Shown piece by piece: positions 1 to 7,646 of a stretch of DNA of 64,000 bases. Source of the DNA: Nocardia fusca NBRC 14340 (GTDB lineage Bacteria > Actinomycetota > Actinomycetes > Mycobacteriales > Mycobacteriaceae); assembly GCF_001618425.1 (NCBI RefSeq), contig NZ_BDCU01000030.1, positions 186,001 to 250,000 of the forward strand, read 5' to 3'. Made by a program: the position numbers and the translations under genes. Position 1 is the first letter of the stretch, and each line of letters begins with the position of its first letter. The notes below the pieces were generated by a model that was not told where the DNA came from, ran no database searches, and worked only from the letters and a program-made list of their open reading frames with translations.

Positions 1-1
1 G

Positions 2-592
2 CAGAACCCGGATATCACCAGCAAGGACCGGCTCACCACGGTCCGCAGCCGCTTCACCAAGGGTGCCCCGCAACCGGTGGAGGCGTTCAAGGAACACGGG
101 GTCGATTTCGTGGTGGCCGATACGCTGCGCGAACTCGTCGACGGTATGAACGGCCTCGCCCGCGGCCCGCAACTGGACTACGCCGCAATGGAACGGCAGA
201 TCGTGGCCCGCGATCGCGAGATCACCAACAAGTTCAGCAAGGACGCCCAGGTGACGGCGATCCACAACGCGCGCACGTTCTTCGGGGACCGCACCGCCCG
301 GGTGGCCAAACCGCATCGGATCCTCGATCCGGCCGCCGGCCCGCTCATCGCGGTCCGGCTCAACATCCTGACCCGCAAAACCCTCGGCGGACTGCAGACC
401 GATCTCCATTCCCGGGTGATGCGACCCGACGGCACTCCGCTGCCCGGCCTCTACGCCGCCGGTGAGGTCGCCGGCTTCGGCGGCGGCGGCGTGCACGGAT
501 ACAACGCCCTGGAAGGTACGTTCCTGGGCGGCTGCATCTTCTCCGGCCGGACCGCCGGACGCGCACTCGCCACCGCACTGAACCGCGCCTGA
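2..592 (+). CDS. FAD-binding dehydrogenase, C-terminal part (5' end outside window)
   Basis: Only the last 196 residues are visible; the reading frame is open to the left edge, so the gene is cut by the window and not broken. The segment ends with the FAD-contacting signature of the fumarate reductase/3-ketosteroid dehydrogenase flavoprotein family (GLYAAGEVAGFGGGGVHGYN, then ALEGTFLGGCIFSGRTAGR), preceded by a typical substrate-domain stretch (LTRKTLGGLQTDLHSRV). By family these enzymes oxidise or reduce C-C bonds of steroids or acids. The closest type I recognise is the mycobacterial Rv0785-like FAD-binding dehydrogenase; the substrate is unknown. It faces the IclR gene tail to tail. Confidence 0.85.
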   Translation, partial: QNPDITSKDRLTTVRSRFTKGAPQPVEAFKEHGVDFVVADTLRELVDGMNGLARGPQLDYAAMERQIVARDREITNKFSKDAQVTAIHNARTFFGDRTARVAKPHRILDPAAGPLIAVRLNILTRKTLGGLQTDLHSRVMRPDGTPLPGLYAAGEVAGFGGGGVHGYNALEGTFLGGCIFSGRTAGRALATALNRA

Positions 593-595
593 ACG

Positions 596-626
596 GACGG
601 CCCGGTCTGCCACGGCCGGGCCCGTC
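596..626. terminator. Hairpin between convergent genes
   Basis: GACGGCCCGG and CCGGGCCCGTC can pair with one bulged G around a 10-nt loop. It lies between the stop codons of the flavoprotein and the IclR gene and could end both transcripts. There is no T-tract, as is common in actinobacteria. Confidence 0.45.
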
Positions 627-1447
627 TAGTCCTGCGAGAGCAGCCGTCCCGCCTCGGCGGCCAGTGCCGACAGCTGCCGGGCCTGCCGTCCGGTATCGAT
701 CGCCGGGCGACCGGAACCGATCCGGGTGGCCAGCGACAATGCCGCCACCGTGACCCCGCGGCGGCGTACCGGTACCGCCACACAGCCGATACCGGTGACC
801 GCTTCCTCGTTGTCGACGGCGATACCCTGCCTGCTGCGAATCCGCGCCAGCTCCCGGTGCAGTTCCAGCCGATCGCCGATGGTGCGCGGGGTCAGCCGGG
901 GAAGCTGTTCGCGCAGTGAGGTTTCCACCACACCGGGATCCAGGCTCGCCAGCAGCGCCTTGCCCAGCGCGGTGCTGTGCGCCGGTAATCTACCGCCGAC
1001 CCGGGTCGGGACGGCCGCGCTCTGCCGGCCGCCGGTCTTGTCCAGATAGACGACATCGCGGCCGTCGAGCACCCCCAGATGCCCGACCGACAGGGTGCGC
1101 TGGCACAGCTCGTGCAGCAGGGGGCCGATCACGGCCCGTAATTCGTTGTGGCCCGCGGCCAGCCCACCCAGTTCCAGGGTGCGCAGGCCCAGCCGGTAAC
1201 CACCCGGATAGTGCGCCAGCCAGCGCAACCGGATCATCTGGTCCAGGATGCGGTGGACCGTGGACCGCGGTAACCCGGTGCGTTCCACCAGATCCTGCAG
1301 CGTGAGCACGGGCGTCGCCGGCTCGAAAGCGTCCAGGATCGATGTCATCCGCTCGATCATCGACACCGGGGGCGCGGGCCGGGCCGGGGATTGCGCACCC
1401 CGCCACGACCCGCCCGGCTCCGGGTCGGCCAGCACCTCGACCGTCAT
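626..1447 (-). CDS. IclR family transcriptional regulator
   Basis: A 273-residue IclR-type regulator. After an unusual 25-residue N-terminal extension, residues ~30-90 form the winged helix-turn-helix (LTLQDLVERTGLPRSTVHRI is the recognition part), and residues ~105-265 the effector-binding domain, with the usual GIGCVAVPV and late hydrophobic strands. The ATG follows GGAGG with a 6-nt spacer, which supports this start. The gene is convergent with the flavoprotein upstream in the window; a catabolic effector is typical for the family but is not shown here. Paired GGTACC boxes upstream (1498-1524) are candidate operators. Confidence 0.9.
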   Translation of the reverse strand: MTVEVLADPEPGGSWRGAQSPARPAPPVSMIERMTSILDAFEPATPVLTLQDLVERTGLPRSTVHRILDQMIRLRWLAHYPGGYRLGLRTLELGGLAAGHNELRAVIGPLLHELCQRTLSVGHLGVLDGRDVVYLDKTGGRQSAAVPTRVGGRLPAHSTALGKALLASLDPGVVETSLREQLPRLTPRTIGDRLELHRELARIRSRQGIAVDNEEAVTGIGCVAVPVRRRGVTVAALSLATRIGSGRPAIDTGRQARQLSALAAEAGRLLSQD

Positions 1448-1497
1448 GACTTACCTCCATCGTGCAGCCCGGCCAGCATATGCGCAGCGAACCGCAC

Positions 1498-1524
1498 GGT
1501 ACCGACGATGTCCCTTTCGGTACC
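1498..1524. promoter_or_regulatory. Candidate IclR operator, paired GGTACC boxes
   Basis: GGTACCGA at 1498-1505 and TCGGTACC at 1517-1524 form a perfect inverted repeat with an 11-nt spacer. Each half is itself nearly palindromic (GGTACC), and the two centres are 21 bp apart, two helical turns. The pair lies about 50-75 bp upstream of the IclR start. Confidence 0.45.
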
Positions 1525-1546
1525 TGTGCGAACCATCACAGGCCGC

Positions 1547-2965
1547 TCAGCTCGGCAGGAAGGGCGCGTTGAAAACACTGCACAGCCACCGTCCGTCCAC
1601 CAGCTCCATCACCGTGGACACCGACAGCTCCCGCGTCGTCTCCGCCTCGCCGGCAACCTGATTGACAGTGGTGATCTGCACCTGGACGTCGGCACGGGTG
1701 TCGCCGTCGGTCATGGTCGCCGTACAGCTGGTGTTCCCCGCCCGGGAACGCTCCGGGTCCGCGGAGACCAGTACCCGGGCCATCGGCAGCACGGTCGCGG
1801 CCTGGCTCTTCCACTGGCCGGTGGCGCCGGCCTGTACCTTCTGCTCCCAGCCCGCCGGGTCGTCGTAGTCGTAGCTCGCGACGAGCGCGGTGTACGCGCA
1901 GGCCGCCTGTTCGGCGGCGGTTTTCGCATCGGCGGGAGGTGGCGCGGCCGGATGATCCCCACCGCGCACGAGGCCGGTGAACCAGGCGGTCGCACCGAAC
2001 ACCGCAACCACGACGAGCACCGCGAGCACCGTGAGCAGGCGGCGCCGCGGCGACCGCGGCCCGGCCGGCCCGCCCGCGGCGGGCGACGGAACCGGCACGG
2101 TGAGTACGGCCGGCACGGTCACCGCCGGTTCGGTGAGTGCGCGACGCGCGGCCAGCGCCAATTCACCGCAGCCGGAGAACCGTTCGTCCCGGTTCTTGGC
2201 CATGGCACGGGCGATGACACCGTCGAATCCGGACGGCAGCCGCGGATCCACCGCCGAGGGCCGCGGCACCGGAGCATTGAGATGAGCGTTGACCAGTGCC
2301 CCGGTGGTCGCGGCCGGATACGGCAGGCGCCCGGTCAACAGGTAGTAGAGGGTGCAGCCGAGCGAGTACACATCGGCACGGCGGTCGATATCGGGGCGCA
2401 TCTCGAACTGTTCGGGCGCCGCGTAGTGGAAACTCGCGTACAACTCGCCGGTGCGCGTGAGGCCGTCGGTACGGTCCAGCGCTTTGGCGATGCCGAAATC
2501 GGAGAGGTACACCTGCTGCTGTTCACCCCAGGCCAGCAGAATGTTCGCGGGTTTCACGTCCCGGTGCAGTACACCCGCCGCGTGGGCGTGATCGAGGGCG
2601 CGCGCGGTCTCCTCGGTGATCCGCACCGCGTGCTCGGGCCGCACGGGCCCGCGCCGCAGTACCGCCGCCACATCGGTGCCCTCGATGTACTGGATCGCCA
2701 TCCACAGCCGGCCCTGTTCCTCGCCGCGGGCGTACACGGCGACGATATTGGGATGGGACAGCCGCGCCGCGATATCGGCCTCCCGCAGGAAGCGGGCCCG
2801 GACGTCGCGGTCGTCACCGGCGATGGGGGTCAGCAACTTCAGGGCCACGGGCCGCGGCAGGTCACGGTCGCGGGCGAGATAGACCTCGCCCATTCCCCCG
2901 GCGCCCAGCAGGCGGTCGATCCGGTAACCGGCGAAGATCTGGCCCGGTTCGAGACCGCTCTTCAC
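1547..2965 (-). CDS. Transmembrane Ser/Thr protein kinase (PknH/PknD type)
   Basis: A 472-residue eukaryotic-like kinase. The glycine loop GAGGMGEVY is at 21-29, the ATP-anchoring Lys at 43 (VALK), the catalytic HRDVKPAN at 134-141, DFG at 156-158 and APEQ at 183-186. A Pro/Ala linker leads to one membrane helix (~309-331) and an outer domain of ~140 residues containing two Cys that could form a disulphide; its small, nuclear-transport-factor-like size resembles sensor domains of mycobacterial kinases. All catalytic residues are present. The GTG start overlaps the stop of the thioredoxin gene by 4 nt (GTGA), so the two are translationally coupled. Confidence 0.92.
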   Translation of the reverse strand: MKSGLEPGQIFAGYRIDRLLGAGGMGEVYLARDRDLPRPVALKLLTPIAGDDRDVRARFLREADIAARLSHPNIVAVYARGEEQGRLWMAIQYIEGTDVAAVLRRGPVRPEHAVRITEETARALDHAHAAGVLHRDVKPANILLAWGEQQQVYLSDFGIAKALDRTDGLTRTGELYASFHYAAPEQFEMRPDIDRRADVYSLGCTLYYLLTGRLPYPAATTGALVNAHLNAPVPRPSAVDPRLPSGFDGVIARAMAKNRDERFSGCGELALAARRALTEPAVTVPAVLTVPVPSPAAGGPAGPRSPRRRLLTVLAVLVVVAVFGATAWFTGLVRGGDHPAAPPPADAKTAAEQAACAYTALVASYDYDDPAGWEQKVQAGATGQWKSQAATVLPMARVLVSADPERSRAGNTSCTATMTDGDTRADVQVQITTVNQVAGEAETTRELSVSTVMELVDGRWLCSVFNAPFLPS

Positions 2966-3429
2966 GCGGTGCGCAGACCGGGCCAGCCGTACGCCTGCGG
3001 TCCGGGCGCGGGACCCGCCCGGCCGGCCGTGGCCGGCGCCTGCGCCGGCGCCGAGGGCGCGGCGGCCGAGGGCTGCGGGATGTTGTTCTCGCGGCGGAAC
3101 TCGTCGATGTCCATCCAGCGCACCTGCTGGACGAGTTCCTCGAGCTGGTCACCGGGCAGGAATCCGGCCTTCGAGTACACCAGCGTGCCCTCACGGAAGG
3201 CCATGAGCCACGGGTACCGATCCACCTGTCCGGCGGCCGCGAGCGCGGGTTCGGCCTCGGCTTCCACAGTGGCGTGCACGATATCGCGGTGTAACTCCGA
3301 GGACTCCTCGAAAACCGGTGCGAACCGGGTACACCAACCACACCACGTCGCCCAGAAGTCCACCAGCACTATGTGATTGGTGGACACCACCGTCTGGAAA
3401 CTCTGCTGCGTCAATGGCGTCGTCGGCAT
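2962..3429 (-). CDS. Thioredoxin-fold protein with CGWC active site
   Basis: A 155-residue protein with a full thioredoxin fold: FWATWCGWCTRFAPVF puts the redox pair at Cys30 and Cys33. CGWC replaces the usual CGPC, so the redox potential may differ from that of housekeeping thioredoxin. The last ~40 residues are a Pro/Ala/Gly tail with no recognised fold. No signal peptide is visible, so it is probably cytosolic. The chosen ATG follows GGAGG by 6 nt; the open frame extends upstream without homology. It overlaps the kinase gene downstream by 4 nt, suggesting redox control or quality control linked to that kinase (inference). Confidence 0.85.
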   Translation of the reverse strand: MPTTPLTQQSFQTVVSTNHIVLVDFWATWCGWCTRFAPVFEESSELHRDIVHATVEAEAEPALAAAGQVDRYPWLMAFREGTLVYSKAGFLPGDQLEELVQQVRWMDIDEFRRENNIPQPSAAAPSAPAQAPATAGRAGPAPGPQAYGWPGLRTA

Positions 3430-3641
3430 GGTCGTCCTCCTGCGGCCCGACCCCGGACCGCCCCGCGTGCGTACTGGCCCCGTCCGGAATCCGCATACGA
3501 ACGGGCCCCGGCAGCCGGGAGGAAAGGCGCACTCCCCGACCGCCGATATCCGGCAGCCTACGCGGCCGGGGCGGTGCCGCGCGGCCCGGTCGCGCACCTC
3601 ATGCGGCGGCCCCGGGCGCCACCCGGCCGCACCTGTGACGA

Positions 3642-3647
3642 TAACGT
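3642..3647 (+). promoter_or_regulatory. -10 box of a leaderless promoter
   Basis: TAACGT lies 6 nt before the ATG at 3654, so transcription should begin at the start codon. No ribosome binding site is present, which fits. The box overlaps an AACGTGTT core resembling a KstR half-match, but the outer bases do not fit. Confidence 0.45.
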
Positions 3648-3653
3648 GTTCTC

Positions 3654-4322
3654 ATGAGCGAAAACGAGGCCGGGAACGTCCTGCCCGATGCCGAGCATCA
3701 CGAGGGCGGATTCCGGCCGATGTCGGAGTTGATGGAGGCGGTCCGCACTGTCGACACCAGCCGCGGCGGCCCGCACTACGGCGACTTCGTGGAACAGGTG
3801 CGCACGCTCATGGACCGTGCCCGGCTGGCGGTGCCGCCGGACGATCTGGTGCAGGAAGCGGCCGGCATCCTGGAGAAGCTGAACGACCGGCTGGGCGCCT
3901 ATGTCGGCGAGGAATGGGACGCGCCGGGCTGGACCCGGTTCGATCTGCCCTCCCGCGGAAACGTGACCCTGCCGCCGTACCAGGTGGATCGGGTGAACCG
4001 CGACGGTGTCCAGGCCCGGATCACCTATCGCACCTTCCACCTCGGCGGTAATGCCGCCGCCCATGGCGGGTACATCTCGCTGGGCTTCGACGATCTGATG
4101 GGGTTGGCCGGATCCGCGCATTCCGGGTCGGTGACCCGGACGGCATCGCTCACGGTGGACTACCGGTCGATCACACCGTTGAACAAGGAACTGGCACTGC
4201 ACGCCTGGGCCGAACGCCAAGAGGGCCGCAAGGTCTGGATCAAGGCCACCCTGCACGACGGTGACCGGCTCTGTGCCGAGGCCCACGGCCTGTTCATCGT
4301 ATTGAAGCCCGGCCAGCCCTGA
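3654..4322 (+). CDS. PaaI-family hotdog thioesterase
   Basis: A 222-residue protein with a C-terminal hotdog domain (~110-220). The stretch GGNAAAHGGYISLGFDDLMG matches the PaaI/acyl-CoA thioesterase core, where an Asn/Gly-rich turn and the Asp/Glu of the long helix form the active site. Members hydrolyse aryl- or acyl-CoA thioesters in the cytosol. The N-terminal ~100 residues are charged and helical and are longer than in minimal PaaI proteins; this layout is common in mycobacterial homologues. It is monocistronic and convergent with the sulfotransferase. Substrate unknown. Confidence 0.82.
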   Translation: MSENEAGNVLPDAEHHEGGFRPMSELMEAVRTVDTSRGGPHYGDFVEQVRTLMDRARLAVPPDDLVQEAAGILEKLNDRLGAYVGEEWDAPGWTRFDLPSRGNVTLPPYQVDRVNRDGVQARITYRTFHLGGNAAAHGGYISLGFDDLMGLAGSAHSGSVTRTASLTVDYRSITPLNKELALHAWAERQEGRKVWIKATLHDGDRLCAEAHGLFIVLKPGQP

Positions 4323-4324
4323 CC

Positions 4325-4366
4325 CCGGACGGCCACCACCGCGGAAAACCGGTGGTGGCCGTCCGG
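4325..4366. terminator. Strong bidirectional hairpin terminator
   Basis: A perfect 17-bp stem (4325-4341 with 4350-4366, starting CCGGACGGCC) closes an 8-nt loop between the convergent thioesterase and sulfotransferase genes. It has no T-tract but is the strongest hairpin in this part of the window. Confidence 0.7.
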
Positions 4367-4439
4367 ATGCCGCGCCGAGCACGGTGAACCGGGCGGGCGG
4401 CGCCGGCGATTCCCCGGTCCACCGCCCGCCGGGTGCCGC

Positions 4440-5612
4440 TCAGACCCGATGGCCACCCGGATAGTGCACGTCGAGGTAGGGCGCGAACGCGGCGTCCACT
4501 TCCTCCGGTGTCAGTCCGAAATCGTCCAGCGAGTACTTGTGGACGGGCCGGGCCGCCCCCGAGGTGGATTCACCGTGCAGAGCAGTCATCTGCTCCCGGG
4601 CGGCGTCGGTGAACTCGATCCCGAACCGCGTGTAGATCTTCTCGACGGTGCCGATCGGATCGGTCACGAAATCCTCGTAGTACACATCGCAGAACTGCGC
4701 CGCCGGATGCTTCTTCCGGTCCTCGAGGAAGGTTTTCGCACCCCGCGACCACAGTTCCAACTGCGCGGCGCCCACCACGGGTCCGCGGAACTTCTCCGAC
4801 CAGCCCGCCGTCGCCTGTTCGTTCAGGCTGCACACCGAGGCGACGATGGTGCGCGGCACCCGGTGCATCTGGATCACCAGCGCGTCCGGATAGACGGCGA
4901 GCAGCGCGTCGAGGGCGAACAGATGGCTCGGATTCTTCAGCACCCACCGCCGGCCGGGGTCGTTGAGGCCGATCAGTTGCAGATTCCGCCGATGCCGGGC
5001 GTAGGCCGGTGTCCAGTCCTGTTCGCGCAGCCATTCCGAGTAGCGGGGTAGATAGCCCAGACACTCGTAGGAGACCGACATCGCCGACTGCCGCAGCAAC
5101 TGCCAGCATTCCTCCACCTGGTCGGCGGAGATATGGTGCACACCCATGAATTCGGGATGCTCCACATGATGCTTCTCGTAACCGGCCTGCAGACGCGCGA
5201 ACACCGGGTTCTGTTCCCAGGTCTCTCGCGGCGGGCGGGGCTGCGGCATCTCGGTCAGCCACATCTCCAGGCCCTGGTGGCCGGGGTCGGCGGTGAGCAG
5301 TCGGTGCACCGCCGTGGTACCCGAGCGCGGTAGCCCGGTCACGAAGATCGGCCGTTCGATCGCGATCTCGGCATGCTGCGGGTATTGCTTCCAACCGGCT
5401 TCGCTCAGGGCCCGGGCGATCAGGGCGCCGCGCAGCAGCGCGCGATTGACCTTGTTGCCGAACGGGGTGAGTTCGGCGTCGTGCTCATAGGATTCCAGCA
5501 GCACCGACAGGCCGGTGCGGTAGTCGTCGTCGCCGAAATCGTCGAGTCCGACCACCTTGGTGGCGGAGGCGTGCAGATCGTCGATGGTCCCGACGTCGTC
5601 CCTGCCGATCAT
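4440..5612 (-). CDS. PAPS-dependent sulfotransferase (Sulfotransfer_3 type)
   Basis: A 390-residue cytosolic sulfotransferase. The 5'-phosphosulfate loop is FVTGLPRSGTT (90-100), and the 3'-phosphate contacts are supplied by R251 and S259 in HRVPRTIVASV; KNPSH (226-230) precedes them as in the family. It would move sulfate from PAPS to a hydroxyl group. It is the last gene of a leftward operon with the SDR (13-nt gap, GGAG before the ATG) and the DUF1214 gene. From memory the order matches M. tuberculosis Rv3531c-Rv3530c-Rv3529c in the cholesterol regulon. PAPS-making genes lie 3 kb away. Acceptor unknown; a steroid or lipid alcohol is inferred. Confidence 0.88.
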   Translation of the reverse strand: MIGRDDVGTIDDLHASATKVVGLDDFGDDDYRTGLSVLLESYEHDAELTPFGNKVNRALLRGALIARALSEAGWKQYPQHAEIAIERPIFVTGLPRSGTTAVHRLLTADPGHQGLEMWLTEMPQPRPPRETWEQNPVFARLQAGYEKHHVEHPEFMGVHHISADQVEECWQLLRQSAMSVSYECLGYLPRYSEWLREQDWTPAYARHRRNLQLIGLNDPGRRWVLKNPSHLFALDALLAVYPDALVIQMHRVPRTIVASVCSLNEQATAGWSEKFRGPVVGAAQLELWSRGAKTFLEDRKKHPAAQFCDVYYEDFVTDPIGTVEKIYTRFGIEFTDAAREQMTALHGESTSGAARPVHKYSLDDFGLTPEEVDAAFAPYLDVHYPGGHRV

Positions 5613-5625
5613 TTCTACTTACTCC

Positions 5626-6402
5626 TCAGTGGTGGAATTCGCCGCAGTTCACGTCGAGACAGGTTCCGGTGATCGCCCGCGACATCGCGGAGGCGAAGAA
5701 GACGACCGCGTCGGCGATCTCATCGGGTTCGGGCAGCCGCCGCAGGTCGATATCGGCGGCGGTCTCGGTGTAGATATCGTCCGCGCCGACCCCGCGTTCC
5801 TGGGCCAGGTAGTCGAAATACCATTTCAGCGTGTCGGCCCAGATCCAGCCCGGTGCCACGGAATTGACCCGGATACCGCGCGGTCCCAGTTCGGTGGCCA
5901 GGCTCTGCGCGAGCGCCAGCAGCGTGGTCTTGGCCATCTTGTAGGGGCCGTAGGGCTGCCGGGAGTGCCGCAGCACCGCCGAATTGATCATCACCACCGA
6001 GCCCTTGCTCTCGGCGAGGGCGGGGGCGAACAGGCGGGTCAACCGCAGCGCGGCGAAGACGTTGGTTTCCAGGTTGGTCCGCAGATCGTCGAAGGCCACC
6101 TCGGCGAGGTCGACCATCGGCGGCATGGCGAAGGCATTGTTCACCAGCGCGTCGACCCGGCCGAACTCCGCGTGGACGGCACCGACCAGATTCTGTGCGG
6201 CGGCGTCGTCGGTGATATCGGTGGGCACCACCAGCGCGCGCCGGCCGAGTTCCTCGACCTGGGCCGCGACCTTGCGCAGCCGCTTCTCGGTGCGCGATAC
6301 CAGCACCACATCGGCACCTGCCTTCGCGCTCTGCAGCGCGATCGCCTGCCCCAGCCCCGGGCCGATCCCGGAGACGACGACGACCTTGTCCTGCAACAGC
6401 AT
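5626..6402 (-). CDS. Short-chain dehydrogenase/reductase (Rv3530c-like)
   Basis: A complete 258-residue classical SDR. The Rossmann motif is SGIGPGLG (11-18), NNA is at 88-90, and the catalytic triad is Ser141 with Tyr154-x3-Lys158. It should oxidise or reduce a hydroxyl/keto group with NAD(P)(H). Its ATG overlaps the DUF1214 stop by one base (TGATG), so the two are coupled, and the sulfotransferase follows at once. A simple reading is that it sets the redox state of the same hydroxyl that the sulfotransferase then caps; this is inference from context. Confidence 0.9.
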   Translation of the reverse strand: MLLQDKVVVVSGIGPGLGQAIALQSAKAGADVVLVSRTEKRLRKVAAQVEELGRRALVVPTDITDDAAAQNLVGAVHAEFGRVDALVNNAFAMPPMVDLAEVAFDDLRTNLETNVFAALRLTRLFAPALAESKGSVVMINSAVLRHSRQPYGPYKMAKTTLLALAQSLATELGPRGIRVNSVAPGWIWADTLKWYFDYLAQERGVGADDIYTETAADIDLRRLPEPDEIADAVVFFASAMSRAITGTCLDVNCGEFHH

Positions 6403-7565
6403 CAGCCGAGCATCCTCTCCGCCACCGCGGCCTGCCGACCGGCGATCCGGATCTTCCAGTCCTGCGGGGTGATGCGCGATTCCTTGTAATAGGGCAGCCG
6501 GTCGGGCAGTTCGTCGAAGGACACCAGTTCCACGGTCGGCCCGTCCTCGGGTGTCATGTCCCGGGACAGCCGCTGCCAGCGGAACTGCAGATAGGCGCGA
6601 TCGTGGCCGGTGCGTTCGATCCAGTTGATCAGGCCCGGATCGCGTTCACTGATCACCAGCCGGATCATCCCGTCCGGGTCGACATTGGCCTGGTCGGCGT
6701 TGAGGCTGGTCTGGTGGTTGATGTAGTCCAGCGACAGGTACCACATACTGCCGAGCTGGAAGCCCTGGTAGGGCGCGTCGGATTTCGGCACGGTCAGGAT
6801 CATCACCTGGTCGTCGGTGAGGTCGTAGTGACCGACCGAGGAGAACTGGGTGGACAGCCCGCCCGGGGTGCGCCGCGGTTCGGTCATGGTGTTGACCGGC
6901 AGGTTCAGATAGAACCATTCGGGGAAGGCCAGGAAGGTCTTCAGCCGTGACACCAGCATCTTGCCCGCGACCTCGTAGCGTTTGGCCATCAGGTCGGAGG
7001 TGAGGGCCGGCGGGGCGGAACCGACGGTGTCGACCCGGCTGATGCGGACGGTGCCTGCCTTCTCGCTCGCCCAGTCGCCATAGACCTCGCGGACCGCGAG
7101 CATGGTCGAATCCGCGGCCAGCCGGATGTGGTTGCGGCCGCCCGCGCCGGGGCCCAGGGTCAGTTCGTAGCTGCCGTCGGCGGCGATATCGATGGAGCGG
7201 TCGTCGAAGGCGGTCTCCCCACCGGGGACCTCGGTCGGTGAGTAGTTGCCGTTGAGTACCTGGAAGCTCAGGTCACGGGTGGTACCGCGGGTGCCGGTGA
7301 CCACGTACTCGGCGTCGGGCCGCAGGTTGGCGTGCCAGTAGAGGGTATCGGGGTTGTCCAGGCCCATCTTGGTGTAGGGCCCGGTGGATTGGACGAAGAA
7401 GGGAAAGTCCCGTTCGAAGGCCCACGACATCTGGATCGCGGCGCGGATACTGCCCGCGAGGTAGTCGTAGCCCTCGGCGAGATCCTGTGCGGTGCGGATA
7501 TGCGGGGCATTCTTGATGATTTCCTCGGCGGCGGCGATCGATTCCGCGAACGGCTGGGTCAGCAC
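6402..7565 (-). CDS. DUF1214 family protein (Rv3531c-like)
   Basis: A 387-residue protein of the DUF1214 type, first gene of the leftward operon. The middle contains beta-rich stretches typical of the family (residues ~80-180, with DTLYWHANLRPDAEYVVTG), and the C-terminal part ends in WQRLSRDMTPEDGPTVELV. No catalytic motif or signal peptide is recognised, and no biochemical role is established to my knowledge. The GTG start follows GGGAG by 5 nt. A consensus KstR operator sits 58-71 bp upstream, and the gene is divergent from an IclR regulator. Confidence 0.85.
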   Translation of the reverse strand: MLTQPFAESIAAAEEIIKNAPHIRTAQDLAEGYDYLAGSIRAAIQMSWAFERDFPFFVQSTGPYTKMGLDNPDTLYWHANLRPDAEYVVTGTRGTTRDLSFQVLNGNYSPTEVPGGETAFDDRSIDIAADGSYELTLGPGAGGRNHIRLAADSTMLAVREVYGDWASEKAGTVRISRVDTVGSAPPALTSDLMAKRYEVAGKMLVSRLKTFLAFPEWFYLNLPVNTMTEPRRTPGGLSTQFSSVGHYDLTDDQVMILTVPKSDAPYQGFQLGSMWYLSLDYINHQTSLNADQANVDPDGMIRLVISERDPGLINWIERTGHDRAYLQFRWQRLSRDMTPEDGPTVELVSFDELPDRLPYYKESRITPQDWKIRIAGRQAAVAERMLG

Positions 7566-7586
7566 GATACTCCCGGTGTTCCATAT

Positions 7587-7605
7587 ATGTACCGCCCTGG
7601 TACAT
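7587..7605. promoter_or_regulatory. Candidate IclR operator
   Basis: ATGTACC-N5-GGTACAT is a perfect 7-bp inverted repeat in the divergent spacer between the DUF1214 operon and the IclR gene. Its GTACC half-site resembles the GGTACC boxes before the other IclR gene (1498-1524), which supports an IclR-type site. Confidence 0.5.
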
Positions 7606-7622
7606 TGCGATACCGAGAAGAT

Positions 7623-7636
7623 TAGAACCTGTTCTA
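7623..7636. promoter_or_regulatory. KstR-type operator
   Basis: TAGAACCTGTTCTA is a perfect inverted repeat and fits the published KstR consensus TnnAACnnGTTnnA at every fixed position. KstR is the TetR repressor of cholesterol catabolism in mycobacteria and rhodococci. The site lies between the DUF1214/SDR/sulfotransferase operon and the IclR gene and could control both. The KstR gene itself is not in the window. Confidence 0.7.
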
Positions 7637-7646
7637 GGAGCGGTCA

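Noticed and set aside
1391-3376. Long open frame of ~660 codons antisense to the kinase and thioredoxin genes
   Set aside because: No homology or ribosome binding site; it mirrors the high third-position GC of the real genes on the other strand.
3641-3654. KstR-like AACGTGTT core before the PaaI thioesterase
   Set aside because: Both outer fixed bases of the consensus are wrong; the sequence is explained by the -10 box.
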